A DNA stretch of 64,000 nucleotides, taken from Actinotignum schaalii FB123-CNA-2. GTDB lineage: Bacteria; Actinomycetota; Actinomycetes; Actinomycetales; Actinomycetaceae. Under the pieces are notes generated by a model. It had not been told where the DNA came from, made no database searches, and saw only the letters and a program-made list of their open reading frames with translations. The number at the start of each line of letters is the position of its first letter. Position 1 is the first letter of the stretch. This document shows, in pieces, positions 8,478 through 16,318 of the stretch. Location: the NCBI RefSeq assembly GCF_000411135.1, contig NZ_KE150262.1, positions 52,419 through 116,418 of the forward strand, given 5' to 3'. Both the position numbers and the translations under genes were made by a program.

Positions 8478-10472
8478 TCAGTGTTCGGCCAGCAGGGCGA
8501 GGATTTCCTCCCCGTAGATAGCGAGTTTTGTAGCTCCCACCCCCTTGATTTGGGCGAGTGCGTGGATGCTGCGCGGTTTTGCTATCGCGAGCGCCCGCAG
8601 CGTGGTGTCATGGAAAATTGTGTAGGCGGGTTTGCCGGTGGCCTGGGCGCGTTGGGCCCGCCAGGCTACGAGTTGCTCAAAGAGTGCCACATCTTCGGGG
8701 TAGTCAGCGGCGAATTCTTCCGCAGCGGCCCGCGAGCGCCGCCGATAGCGGGTGGCCCGCGAGGTTTCTTCCTCTTCTGATTGTGGCCACAGCCCGGTAA
8801 GGAAGCGGGAGACTTTCCGGCCCGAACGGTGCCCGGAGGAGGCGGCATAGGAAAGCTGTAAAAATTCTTGAGCCCGGGTGATTCCCACGTAGAGGAGGCG
8901 GCGTTCTTCTTCAATAGCCGCAGGTTTCTTCGCGAGGGAAATGGGCATGAGTCCTTCGCTCATCCCCACCAAGAAAACCGCTTCCCATTCCAAACCTTTA
9001 GCGGCGTGCAGGGAGGAAAGCGTAACGCCTTCCAATTCGGGAACATTCTGGGTGGCGGCGCGTTCTTCCAGTTCCACCACGAAATCAGCCATGGAGGCAG
9101 CCCGGTTATCCTCCATATCCTCCGCGAGAGTGATGAGGGCGTGGAGGGCTTCCCATTTTTCCCGCGCGGAGCCGGCAGTGGCCGGCGCTTCATCCCGCCA
9201 CCCCATCTGGCGCAGCACGGTGCGCACGTTATCCGCCAGCGGGCCATGCACCCCGGAGCGTGCCGCGGCGCGCATGGCCACCATGGCTTCGCGGACATCA
9301 CGGCGCGAGAAGAACTTTTCCGCCCCGCGCACCTGGTAGGACACCCCCGCTTTGGACAGTGCTGCCTCAAATTCCGCCGATTGGGCATTGGTGCGATACA
9401 GAATGGCTATCTCCGAGAGCGCGGTGCCTTCCGCGGCGAGCGCTTGGATCGCGCTCACAACTGCGGCGGCTTCCGCCCCCTCTGATTCGTATTCCCGGAA
9501 GGTAACAGGGCGCCCGGAGCGGCGCTGGGAGACCAGCTGCACCGCGCCTTCCGAAACATCATCGGCAATAACGGTATTCGCAGCCGCCACAATTTGCGGG
9601 GTGGAACGGTAATCACGGGTGAGTTCGATAATGCGAGCCCGCGGGTATTCCTGTTGGAAGCGGGCGAGGTAGGAGGAGGATGCGCCAGCGAAGGAGTAAA
9701 TGGTCTGGGAAACATCCCCGACGACGCACAGATCCTTCCGGTCCCCCAGCCATAGCTGCAGCAGGCGGTGTTGGAGGGGGGAAACATCCTGGTATTCATC
9801 GACCACGAAGTGGCGGTATTGCTCGCGTATCTGGCGAGCGATATCCGCCCGATCCAGCAGGATCCCGACGAGGAGGAGGAGAACATCATCGAAATCGAGA
9901 ACGCGGCGTTCGGTTTTCACTTCTTCATAGGTTTTCGCCAGCCGCGCTATATCGCTACTGAGCTGGCCGGCGACTTCCCCGCGCCCGGCCGCCAGGGCGG
10001 CTTCCGGGTAGTTATCCGGGCTGATCATCGAGACTTTAGCCCATTCGATTTCCGCGGTGAGATCGCGGATGCTCACTTTATCGGTAGGTAGACCGATCTG
10101 GCCGGCAGCCTGGGAGACCAGCCCGAATTTCGATTCGGTGATCCGCGGGATGGTGCCCCCCACCGCGGTACCCCAGAAGTAGGAGAGTTGGCGCAGCGCG
10201 GCGGCGTGGAATGTTTGGGCGGGTACAGCGCCCACCCCGAGATCCCGCAGGCGCGAACGTAATTCCCCGGCCGCGCGGGAGGTGAAGGTAACCGCCATAA
10301 CGTTGTGTGGGGCATAAACCCCGCTGCGCACCCCGTAGGCGATCCGGTAGGTAATAGCCCGAGTTTTCCCGGTGCCCGCCCCGGCACGCACGCACACCGG
10401 ACCGCGTAAAGCGGTAGCGACCGCGCGCTGATCCGGATCCAGAAATTCCAGCAATTCCTCGGGTGAGTCCAT
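8478..10472 (-). CDS. uvrD2: UvrD2-type superfamily 1 DNA helicase with HRDC domain
   Basis: A 664-aa 3'-5' DNA helicase of the UvrD/PcrA family. Walker A is AGAGTGKT (about 30-37). Further helicase motifs follow in order: VDEYQDVSPLQ, GDVSQTIYSFAGA, DYRSTPQI, SLHAAKGLEWE and YVGITRAQ. A C-terminal HRDC domain occupies about 590-664. I place the start at 10472 rather than the longest frame (10562) because AGGAGG lies 6 nt upstream and the protein then begins at the conserved N-terminus. Mycobacterial UvrD2, as I recall, has a tetracysteine motif between helicase core and HRDC; no cysteines are seen in that linker here. It is divergent from mycoredoxin. Confidence 0.92.
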   Translation of the reverse strand: MDSPEELLEFLDPDQRAVATALRGPVCVRAGAGTGKTRAITYRIAYGVRSGVYAPHNVMAVTFTSRAAGELRSRLRDLGVGAVPAQTFHAAALRQLSYFWGTAVGGTIPRITESKFGLVSQAAGQIGLPTDKVSIRDLTAEIEWAKVSMISPDNYPEAALAAGRGEVAGQLSSDIARLAKTYEEVKTERRVLDFDDVLLLLVGILLDRADIARQIREQYRHFVVDEYQDVSPLQHRLLQLWLGDRKDLCVVGDVSQTIYSFAGASSSYLARFQQEYPRARIIELTRDYRSTPQIVAAANTVIADDVSEGAVQLVSQRRSGRPVTFREYESEGAEAAAVVSAIQALAAEGTALSEIAILYRTNAQSAEFEAALSKAGVSYQVRGAEKFFSRRDVREAMVAMRAAARSGVHGPLADNVRTVLRQMGWRDEAPATAGSAREKWEALHALITLAEDMEDNRAASMADFVVELEERAATQNVPELEGVTLSSLHAAKGLEWEAVFLVGMSEGLMPISLAKKPAAIEEERRLLYVGITRAQEFLQLSYAASSGHRSGRKVSRFLTGLWPQSEEEETSRATRYRRRSRAAAEEFAADYPEDVALFEQLVAWRAQRAQATGKPAYTIFHDTTLRALAIAKPRSIHALAQIKGVGATKLAIYGEEILALLAEH

Positions 10473-10564
10473 CGTGTTCCTCCTTGCTCTCTCAGGATGC
10501 CACACGCCCCCGACAGAAATTTTCCCCTCATCGAAACCCGTGGCGCGCCGAACATCTCGCACCT

Positions 10565-10570
10565 TAAGAT
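10565..10570 (+). promoter_or_regulatory. -10 element of a leaderless promoter for mycoredoxin
   Basis: TAAGAT ends exactly 6 nt before the ATG at 10577, and no Shine-Dalgarno is present. Transcription would start at the start codon. Confidence 0.5.
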
Positions 10571-10576
10571 CACTCC

Positions 10577-10834
10577 ATGGCTGATTTCACAATGTATACA
10601 ACGCCCTGGTGCGGCTACTGCCGCAACCTTTCCGCCCAGCTCAAGCGGGCCGGCATCACCTGGAACGCGGTGAATATTGAAGAAGATGAGGCCGCGGCCA
10701 CCAAGGTTGCGGCTCTCAACGGCGGCAATAAAGTGGTGCCCACCCTTGAGTTTGCCGACGGCGCCACCCTGACAAATCCGAGCCTGAAAGAAGTGCAAGC
10801 GAAACTCGCTGAACTCGCCTCCCCCGGGAACTAG
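10577..10834 (+). CDS. Mycoredoxin (glutaredoxin-like disulfide reductase)
   Basis: An 85-aa single thioredoxin-fold protein with the redox motif C12-G-Y-C15 (TTPWCGYC) and the cis-proline segment KVVPTLEF near residues 52-59. Mycoredoxin-1 reduces mycothiol mixed disulfides on proteins in the actinobacterial cytoplasm using two cysteines. Family length is about 80-95 residues, so this copy is complete. It lies between uvrD2 and nudC, the order recalled for Rv3198c-Rv3198A-Rv3199c. The start is supported by a -10 element 6 nt upstream. Confidence 0.88.
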   Translation: MADFTMYTTPWCGYCRNLSAQLKRAGITWNAVNIEEDEAAATKVAALNGGNKVVPTLEFADGATLTNPSLKEVQAKLAELASPGN

Positions 10835-10854
10835 AGCGGCACTCGGGCTAATTA

Positions 10855-11820
10855 TTACCAGCCCAGATAGGGCCGAATTTCGGGTCCGTACCACTCGGTG
10901 ATGAGAGCCGCGGCCACCGAGGAAGGTCCGGGCAGGGTGAGGCTACCCTCGCGCAGGGCCGCATCTAATTGTGCGGCGCTGTAGAAGGCGGCATGGTCGA
11001 TTTCTTCCCCGTCCACGCGCACCAGGGCATCCGCCCCACCCGCCCGGACTTCCGCCTCCGGCTCCACCCGCGCCACGTAGGCGATCATGAGGGAACGCGG
11101 GAAGGGCCAGGGCTGGCTGGCGAAGTAGCTTATCTCGCCCAGCGGAACACCTACTTCTTCGCGCACCTCGCGGCGCACCGCCGCTTCCAGTGACTCCCCC
11201 GCCTCGGCAAAACCCGCGAGTACGGAGTGCCGCCCAGCGGGCCAGCGCGCGTTATGCGCCAGCAAAATACGATCATTCGAATCAAGCACCGCCATAATGA
11301 CGGCCGGGTCGGTGCGCGGAAAGACCACGTGGCCTTCCGGGCACTGCCCGCTCCAGCCGCTGCTATCCACGGTGATGCGCTGGCCGCATACCGCACACCA
11401 GCGGGTAGCACGCCAGGTATTGAGGATCGCTACCGCCGCGGTCACCAGTGCCGACATATCCGCGCTCCAGGACGGTGCGTAATTTTGCAGCGAGCCAATC
11501 CGGTAGCCCGGAGCATCCACTTCCGGGTTATCACGAGTGGGCCCACCGCCGATAACGGTGGTGAGATCGCACGCAAAATAGGGGCGCCCCGCAACTTTCC
11601 CCAGGTAAACAGTTGGTGAATCCGCGGTGGCGCGCGGGAGCTCACCGCGGCTCAAGAGGAGGGGTGCACCGTCATTATCCAGGACAGCACCCCACCCCGA
11701 AATAAGCAGATATCCCGCATTTTCCGCCAATTCCGCCAGGCGCTGCGGGTCGTTTCGGGAAAGTTCATCCCGGTCCAGATTCCCGCGTGCCAGGATTAAA
11801 TCGCCGTCGTACCCCACCAT
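10855..11820 (-). CDS. nudC: NADH pyrophosphatase / NAD-capped RNA hydrolase NudC
   Basis: A 321-aa Nudix enzyme that cleaves NAD(H) to NMN and AMP and can decap NAD-RNA. Visible motifs are a zinc site (Cys142, Cys145, Cys160 and probably His164) and the Nudix box at 203-225 (GFAEAGES...REVREEVG). The NudC signature SQPWPFPRS follows at 235-243. The start at 11820 is chosen because GGAAGGGG stands just upstream and the longer frame (to 12123) has an unlikely basic N-terminus overlapping the glgX promoter. Its 3' end is 20 bp from the convergent mycoredoxin gene. Confidence 0.92.
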   Translation of the reverse strand: MVGYDGDLILARGNLDRDELSRNDPQRLAELAENAGYLLISGWGAVLDNDGAPLLLSRGELPRATADSPTVYLGKVAGRPYFACDLTTVIGGGPTRDNPEVDAPGYRIGSLQNYAPSWSADMSALVTAAVAILNTWRATRWCAVCGQRITVDSSGWSGQCPEGHVVFPRTDPAVIMAVLDSNDRILLAHNARWPAGRHSVLAGFAEAGESLEAAVRREVREEVGVPLGEISYFASQPWPFPRSLMIAYVARVEPEAEVRAGGADALVRVDGEEIDHAAFYSAAQLDAALREGSLTLPGPSSVAAALITEWYGPEIRPYLGW

Positions 11821-11892
11821 CGTGCCCCTTCCGGAACCGGCCGCGTGCCGGTCGCCCTTCCACCAAAATTCTAATATCACTCTTCTGGATTC

Positions 11893-11920
11893 TTGCCGAA
11901 CGCCGATATTTTGCGACAAT
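11893..11920 (+). promoter_or_regulatory. Promoter for glgX (leaderless type)
   Basis: TTGCCG (11893-11898), a 16-bp spacer, then GACAAT (11915-11920), which ends 6 nt before the GTG start at 11927. No Shine-Dalgarno is seen. Confidence 0.5.
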
Positions 11921-11926
11921 ACGAAG

Positions 11927-14161
11927 GTGACTTCATTACCGGCTACTTCCCCGACCGCATCCCGGTACGTGGCGCGCGCCTCCGAGCGTGCTCTGCCCGT
12001 CCGATTGCGGCCCGTGCGTCTGGGGGCGCACCTCACCGATACCGGGGCGGATTTCGCTGTCCTGGCTCCGCACGCGACCGCTGTTGACCTGTGCCTTATT
12101 GATCGCAGTGCCTCGGGTATCACCGAGCGTCGCTATTCCCTGCATCGGGACGCGAGTTTCACCACCTGGGTGGGGCACGTGTCCGGGGTGCGTGCCGGTC
12201 AAGAATACGGCTACCGGGTACACGGCCCGTGGAATCCCGATACCGGGATGCGTTTTAACCCCGCGCAATTCCTTCTTGATCCCTACGCGCGGGCCATAAC
12301 CGGCACCCCGCGCTTGGGACCCGAATTGTACGGGCACAAGGTGAATGACGCTCTGGATCCCGTCCCGGTTCCGCCGCAACGTGACGATACCGATTCCCTG
12401 GAGGCCATGTGCCGCGGCGTCGTGACCGCACCCACGGAAACGCATATCCGCCACCCGTATACGCCCTGGTCCCACACGGTTATCTACGAAACGCACGTGC
12501 GCGGACTCACCCAGCAGCTAGCCGCCCTCCCCGAAGAATTACGCGGGACCTACGCCGGCCTAGCGCACCCGATCGTCACCGATTATTTGCGTTCCCTGGG
12601 CGTGACAGCCGTGGAGCTACTGCCCATCCACGCGAAAATGTCAGAACCGTTCCTCACCGAACGCGATCTCACCAACTATTGGGGGTATTCCACCCTCTCC
12701 TATTTCGCTCCCGAGCCGAGCCTGGCCACCGCCACCGCGCGCGCCGCTGGACCCCTGGCCGTGCTGCAAGAAGTACGCGATATGGTGGCACGTCTCCACG
12801 ATGCCGGCCTGGAAGTCATCCTTGACGTGGTTTATAACCACACCTGTGAAGGCGGGGTCAACGGACCCACCGTCTCGCTACGCGGCTTCGGGCAAACCAC
12901 CTATTACATGCAGGTACCCAACCAGCCCGGCCAGTTTTATGACACCACGGGCACCGGGAATTCTCTGGATTTCCGGCGCACGCCCGTCCTCCAGCTCACC
13001 CTCGATTCGCTGCGCTACTGGGTGAGCGAGATCGGCGTGGACGGATTCCGTTTCGACCTGGCCGCCACCCTGGCACGCCGGGGCGATCATTTCGATACCA
13101 ACCACCCCCTCTACCTGGCGATGGCCACCGATCCCATTCTTTCCAACGTCAAGCTCATTAACGAGCCCTGGGATCTGGGGCCGAACGGCTGGCAAACCGG
13201 TAATTTCTTGCCGCCCACCGCGGACTGGAATGACCGCTACCGCGATTCCATCCGGCAGTTCTGGGTGGCCGATCAGCGCGCGGTTGCCGGCGGCGGCCTG
13301 GGCGGGGACCTGCGCGACGTGGCGACCCGCCTGGCCGGCAGCGCCGATCTTTTCGGGCACGGGCGTTCCCCCTCCGGGCGCGGGCCGCTTGCCTCCGTCA
13401 ATTTCATTACCGCGCACGATGGTTTCAGCCTCTACGACCTGGTCTCCTACGATTCCAAGCACAACGAAGCCAACGGAGAAAACGGGCGGGACGGCACCGA
13501 TAACAACCGCTCGTGGAACCACGGGGTAGAAGGGGAAGGCACCGATACCTCCCCGCTTCCCGAGGGCGTGCTCAAGGCACGCCCCCGCACCATGCGCAAC
13601 CTCATCGGCACGCTAGTTTTCAGCGCCGGGGTACCCATGCTCTACGGCGGCGACGAATTTGCCGATACGAAATTCGGGAACAACAACGCCTACTGCCAGG
13701 ATAATCACGTGTCCTGGCTGGATTGGGACCGCGAGGAATGGCAGCGCGAGCTGCAGGCAACCGTGGCGTACCTCTTCCGGCTGCGTTCCGAACACCGGGT
13801 CTTGCGCCCGAGCATGTTCTACACCGAATCGCCCTCCGGGCGCGATCACATTCCCGATCTGCAGTGGTTTGCTGATACCGGCGAACCGATGCCCGAGCAC
13901 CGGTGGTTCGATCCTTCGAATCGGTTGTTGCAAATGCTGCGTTCCGGTTCTGAGCGCGACGCCGATGCGCTCGTGGTCATCAACGGCTCAAATCACCACG
14001 TTCCTATCCGGTTCCCGCAGGGGCGCGGTAATCCCTTCGCGCTGGCCTGGGATTCTTCCTGGCCCACCCCGCGGTCCTCGGAGCGTATCTACCAGCCCGG
14101 GGCCTCCACCCGGGTGGAGCCGCTGACGATGCAGCTGTACTTCGCCAATCCGGAGCGGTAG
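11927..14161 (+). CDS. glgX: Glycogen debranching enzyme GlgX
   Basis: A 744-aa GH13 (GH13_11) enzyme that hydrolyses alpha-1,6 branch points of glycogen or limit dextrin in the cytoplasm. An N-terminal CBM48-like domain (about 25-140) precedes the catalytic barrel. The expected triad is seen: Asp377 in FRFDLAA, Glu413 in INEPWDLG and Asp498 in TAHDGF. The long glgX-typical strings HNEANGENGRDGT and LYGGDEF are present. I start it at GTG 11927, because the longer frame reads back through nudC on the other strand. A leaderless promoter fits this start. trpS follows 88 bp later; the GlgE operon begins 2.2 kb downstream. Confidence 0.93.
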   Translation: MTSLPATSPTASRYVARASERALPVRLRPVRLGAHLTDTGADFAVLAPHATAVDLCLIDRSASGITERRYSLHRDASFTTWVGHVSGVRAGQEYGYRVHGPWNPDTGMRFNPAQFLLDPYARAITGTPRLGPELYGHKVNDALDPVPVPPQRDDTDSLEAMCRGVVTAPTETHIRHPYTPWSHTVIYETHVRGLTQQLAALPEELRGTYAGLAHPIVTDYLRSLGVTAVELLPIHAKMSEPFLTERDLTNYWGYSTLSYFAPEPSLATATARAAGPLAVLQEVRDMVARLHDAGLEVILDVVYNHTCEGGVNGPTVSLRGFGQTTYYMQVPNQPGQFYDTTGTGNSLDFRRTPVLQLTLDSLRYWVSEIGVDGFRFDLAATLARRGDHFDTNHPLYLAMATDPILSNVKLINEPWDLGPNGWQTGNFLPPTADWNDRYRDSIRQFWVADQRAVAGGGLGGDLRDVATRLAGSADLFGHGRSPSGRGPLASVNFITAHDGFSLYDLVSYDSKHNEANGENGRDGTDNNRSWNHGVEGEGTDTSPLPEGVLKARPRTMRNLIGTLVFSAGVPMLYGGDEFADTKFGNNNAYCQDNHVSWLDWDREEWQRELQATVAYLFRLRSEHRVLRPSMFYTESPSGRDHIPDLQWFADTGEPMPEHRWFDPSNRLLQMLRSGSERDADALVVINGSNHHVPIRFPQGRGNPFALAWDSSWPTPRSSERIYQPGASTRVEPLTMQLYFANPER

Positions 14162-14176
14162 CGGGCGAGCGGCGCC

Positions 14177-14182
14177 TACAAT
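14177..14182 (+). promoter_or_regulatory. Candidate -10 (TACAAT) for trpS
   Basis: TACAAT lies 67 nt upstream of the trpS ATG. The roughly 60-nt leader holds a weak hairpin (ATGCTTCC with GGGGCAT) but no T-box consensus. Confidence 0.35.
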
Positions 14183-14249
14183 AGACAAGCAGAGCATGCT
14201 TCCGGGAAATTCGGGGCATGGCCTGGGTGTATGACTGAAGGAGCAAGGT

Positions 14250-15350
14250 ATGAGTGTCGAGGAATCCCTCGAACGGTCCACGTCCGCCGCGTCCCTGGCG
14301 CATGCGCAGCGCCTGAGTGAGAAAATCAAGGAGAAGATCACTACTTCTCCGGAGGAATTCCGGGTTCTCACCGGGGATCGTCCCACCGGGAATCTCCACC
14401 TGGGGCACTACTTCGGTTCGCTGCGCAACCGGGTGGAATTACAGCGTAAGGGTGTGGAAACCTGGCTTGTGATCGCCGATTTTCAGGTCATTACAGATCG
14501 TGATGGTACCGGCCCTATCCGGGAGCGGGTGCGTTCCCTGGCCACTGATTACCTCGCGGTGGGTATCGACCCGGATGCCGCGGTTATTTTCCCGCATTCA
14601 GCTATTCCCGGCCTCAACGAACTCATGCTCCCCTTCCTGTCTTTGGTGACCGACGCCGAACTGCGTCGCAATCCCACCGTCAAGGCGGAACACGAGGCAA
14701 CCGGCGGGCGGCCCCTGTCCGGGCTACTGCTCACCTACCCGGTGCACCAGGCCGCGGATATTCTTTTCTGCAAAGCCAATCTGGTGCCGGTGGGTAAGGA
14801 TCAGCTCCCCCACCTCGAACAGGCCCGCGTGATCGCTGATCGTTTTGAGGCTCGCTACGGCCGCCCGGCCGGGCGTGAAACCCCGGTGTTCCCGCGTCCG
14901 CAAGCCCTGCTTTCCGAAGGCACCTCTATTTTGGGGCTGGATGGCGCCAAGATGAGCAAATCGCGCGGTAACACCATCGAAATCGGTATGAGCGCGGATG
15001 AAACCGCCAAGCGCATCAAAAAAGCGGTCACGGATTCGGATCGGCATATTACCTACGATCCGGAAAACCGCCCCGAAGTGGCGAATCTGCTGCTGCTGGC
15101 TTCGCTGGCGCAGGGACGGCCCGCCGCGGAGATCGCGGATGAAATTGGCGACGGCGGGGCCGGAACTCTGAAGAAGATCGTCACCGAATCAATTAATGAG
15201 ATGTTTGCCCCTATCCGGGCTAAGCGCGCCGAGCTCGTCAAGGATCCCGGCTACGTAGATGGGATTGTGCGCCGGGGCATTGACATCGCCAATGAGCGCG
15301 CCAATAAGACGCTCGCGGAGGTGCGTGAGGCACTCCAGATGGTGTATTAG
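14250..15350 (+). CDS. trpS: Tryptophanyl-tRNA synthetase
   Basis: A 366-aa class I aminoacyl-tRNA synthetase charging tRNA-Trp. The HIGH-type motif is HLGH (50-53) within TGDRPTGNLHLGHYFGSL, and KMSKS is at about 234-238. The DRPTG version of the first motif is the one I associate with the second TrpRS subgroup (Deinococcus TrpRS II-like, some indolmycin-resistant enzymes); resistance here is only a possibility. About 36 residues precede the conserved core, a charged helical extension. AAGGAG upstream supports the start. No T-box is found in the leader. Confidence 0.92.
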   Translation: MSVEESLERSTSAASLAHAQRLSEKIKEKITTSPEEFRVLTGDRPTGNLHLGHYFGSLRNRVELQRKGVETWLVIADFQVITDRDGTGPIRERVRSLATDYLAVGIDPDAAVIFPHSAIPGLNELMLPFLSLVTDAELRRNPTVKAEHEATGGRPLSGLLLTYPVHQAADILFCKANLVPVGKDQLPHLEQARVIADRFEARYGRPAGRETPVFPRPQALLSEGTSILGLDGAKMSKSRGNTIEIGMSADETAKRIKKAVTDSDRHITYDPENRPEVANLLLLASLAQGRPAAEIADEIGDGGAGTLKKIVTESINEMFAPIRAKRAELVKDPGYVDGIVRRGIDIANERANKTLAEVREALQMVY

Positions 15351-15549
15351 CCGCGCGGCAGGCGCGGGGCGCCGGAGTCTGCCCGGCTGCACCGCTCCAG
15401 AAAGCTGAGAAATTGCGGGCTTTCAGGAAGTACTGAGCGCCCCGGGCGACGCATCACGCCGCTAGCGCTGCTCAGCTACTAAACGGCTACCACCGCCAAA
15501 CACAAAAAGCAACGCCAACTACATTAAGAAACCGATTTCGTGCGCTGGA
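15351..15549. other. 5' part of the trpS-glgE intergenic region
   Basis: No gene is supported. A GAAAGC/GCTTTC stem near 15400 could end trpS transcripts. An inverted copy of the downstream 30-bp repeat core (CACAAAAAGCAACGCC, 15501-15516) faces the first array unit and could form a hairpin of about 16 bp with it. Confidence 0.45.
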
Positions 15550-15701
15550 GTTGCTTTTTGCGGTACCCAACGCTGAGGCGTTGCTTTCTGCGGGCACGTC
15601 ATATCGAGATGTTGCATCCTGCTAGTTCCACCGTTGGGACGTTGCTTTTTATAGAGTTCCACGTCAGGAGGTTGCTTTCTGCGAACCTAACGGCGAACCT
15701 G
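15550..15701 (+). repeat. Degenerate 30-bp tandem array, five units
   Basis: The string GTTGC recurs at 15550, 15580, 15611, 15641 and 15671, spacings 30, 31, 30 and 30 bp. Each unit starts with TTGCTTTYTGCG or a variant, followed by a more variable half. The period is too short for a CRISPR array with spacers; it looks like decayed direct repeats or iteron-like binding sites. Confidence 0.7.
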
Positions 15702-15723
15702 ACCGCCTACCATCGGGCTGGAT

Positions 15724-15812
15724 CACAAAGTGGTACTGGAGCTACAACCAACCCCCGATTTTCTGTCGTGCAGTACCACTCTGTAAGGCCCGCTGTTCTC
15801 CAGTACCACTAC
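15724..15812 (+). repeat. Repeat A, copy 1 (hairpin-forming, 89 bp)
   Basis: Matches 24881-24969 at 85 of 89 positions with no gaps. It carries AGTGGTACTGGAG (15729-15741), CAGTACCACT (15771-15780) and CTCCAGTACCACT (15798-15810). The first segment can pair with either later one (10 bp or 13 bp), giving two mutually exclusive hairpins. Confidence 0.9.
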
Positions 15813-15896
15813 AACGGTTAAACACCCCCTCCGCACGGCAGGCCGATAGCCTCACCCCACCGCGGCAGCCACCTCCCGACCGTGGCCCGCCCACAA

Positions 15897-15947
15897 AATG
15901 TACGCCAGTGACATATTTAGCCCGGATTTATGTCAGGGACGTACATT
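15897..15947. repeat. Imperfect 19-bp inverted repeat between repeats A and B
   Basis: Arms 15897-15915 and 15929-15947 share AATGTAC outer ends and TGACATA inner ends, with a few mismatches and a 13-nt loop. Like repeats A and B it is built around GTAC. Only this copy is seen. Confidence 0.6.
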
Positions 15948-15964
15948 CTACGAGGTTCACGGTC

Positions 15965-15980
15965 CAAAACGCACGTTTTG
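15965..15980. promoter_or_regulatory. Operator-like palindrome upstream of glgE
   Basis: CAAAACG-CA-CGTTTTG is a perfect 7+2+7 inverted repeat, about 340 nt before glgE. Its size and symmetry resemble LacI/GalR-family operators, and a lacI-family gene lies in the neighbouring maltose region. No protein link is shown. Confidence 0.35.
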
Positions 15981-16011
15981 CATCCCACGCAGGCCGGCTA
16001 GCCGAGCCGAC

Positions 16012-16092
16012 GGGAGGCGGAGTGTTTCTCCGAGATGTACTTCGCATGTACAACAAGTGCAGTACAGCTTGGAAAACACATAGTCCCTCCCG
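16012..16092 (+). repeat. Repeat B, copy 1 (long hairpin)
   Basis: Outer arms GGGAGG/CCTCCC enclose an inner inverted repeat GTGTTTCTCCGAG against TTGGAAAACAC, with ATGTACTTCGCATGTACAACAA in the middle region shared with copy 2 except at a few bases. It lies about 230 bp before glgE. Copies are at 25032-25111 and 37446-37530. Confidence 0.85.
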
Positions 16093-16188
16093 TGCGCCGT
16101 GCCTAGACTCGTATATACGACGACGCAGCCAGCCTGCCACGCGTCCACCCCCCCCGCGGGCCGGTGTGCTAGAAGCCCGGAAACCTAA

Positions 16189-16194
16189 TAGGAT
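16189..16194 (+). promoter_or_regulatory. Candidate -10 (TAGGAT) before the glgE leader ORF
   Basis: TAGGAT ends 7 nt before GTG 16202, the geometry seen at the leaderless genes of this window. The hexamer GTGCTA lies 17 bp further up. It would place the transcript start at the small ORF, not at glgE. Confidence 0.4.
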
Positions 16195-16201
16195 TGGGCT
16201 T

Positions 16202-16315
16202 GTGAGCATCCTTACACAGACGCATCATCGGCTCGCGCGCCGCCGCTCGAGCCGTGGGATCGCTGCCGTTTGCGCGCACGCCCGCCATATGTCGCCCGAG
16301 GATACGAGGAGATAA
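16202..16315 (+). CDS. Putative 37-aa leader peptide upstream of glgE
   Basis: GTG at 16202 opens a 37-codon frame ending in TAA at 16313-16315, three bases before the glgE ATG. The product is rich in Arg and His (the stretch HHRLARRRSSRG). The case rests on the -10 hexamer 7 nt before the GTG and on the stop/start proximity, which would allow translational coupling to glgE. The glgE Shine-Dalgarno (GAGGAG) lies inside its last codons, so ribosomes translating the small ORF would cover it. No homologue is known to me; it may simply be open by chance in GC-rich DNA. Confidence 0.3.
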   Translation: MSILTQTHHRLARRRSSRGIAAVCAHARHMSPEDTRR

Positions 16316-16318
16316 GCC

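Noticed and set aside
10473-10562. Longer uvrD2 start at 10562
   Set aside because: The additional 30 residues are not helicase-like and a strong AGGAGG lies before the start at 10472.
12878-13522. ORFs opposite glgX
   Set aside because: Antisense shadows; glgX is intact with all catalytic residues.
14183-14249. T-box riboswitch before trpS
   Set aside because: The leader is about 60 nt, and neither the T-box consensus nor a specifier stem is present.
15550-15701. A CRISPR array
   Set aside because: The period is only 30 bp, the conserved half is 12-13 bp and degenerate, and no cas genes are nearby.
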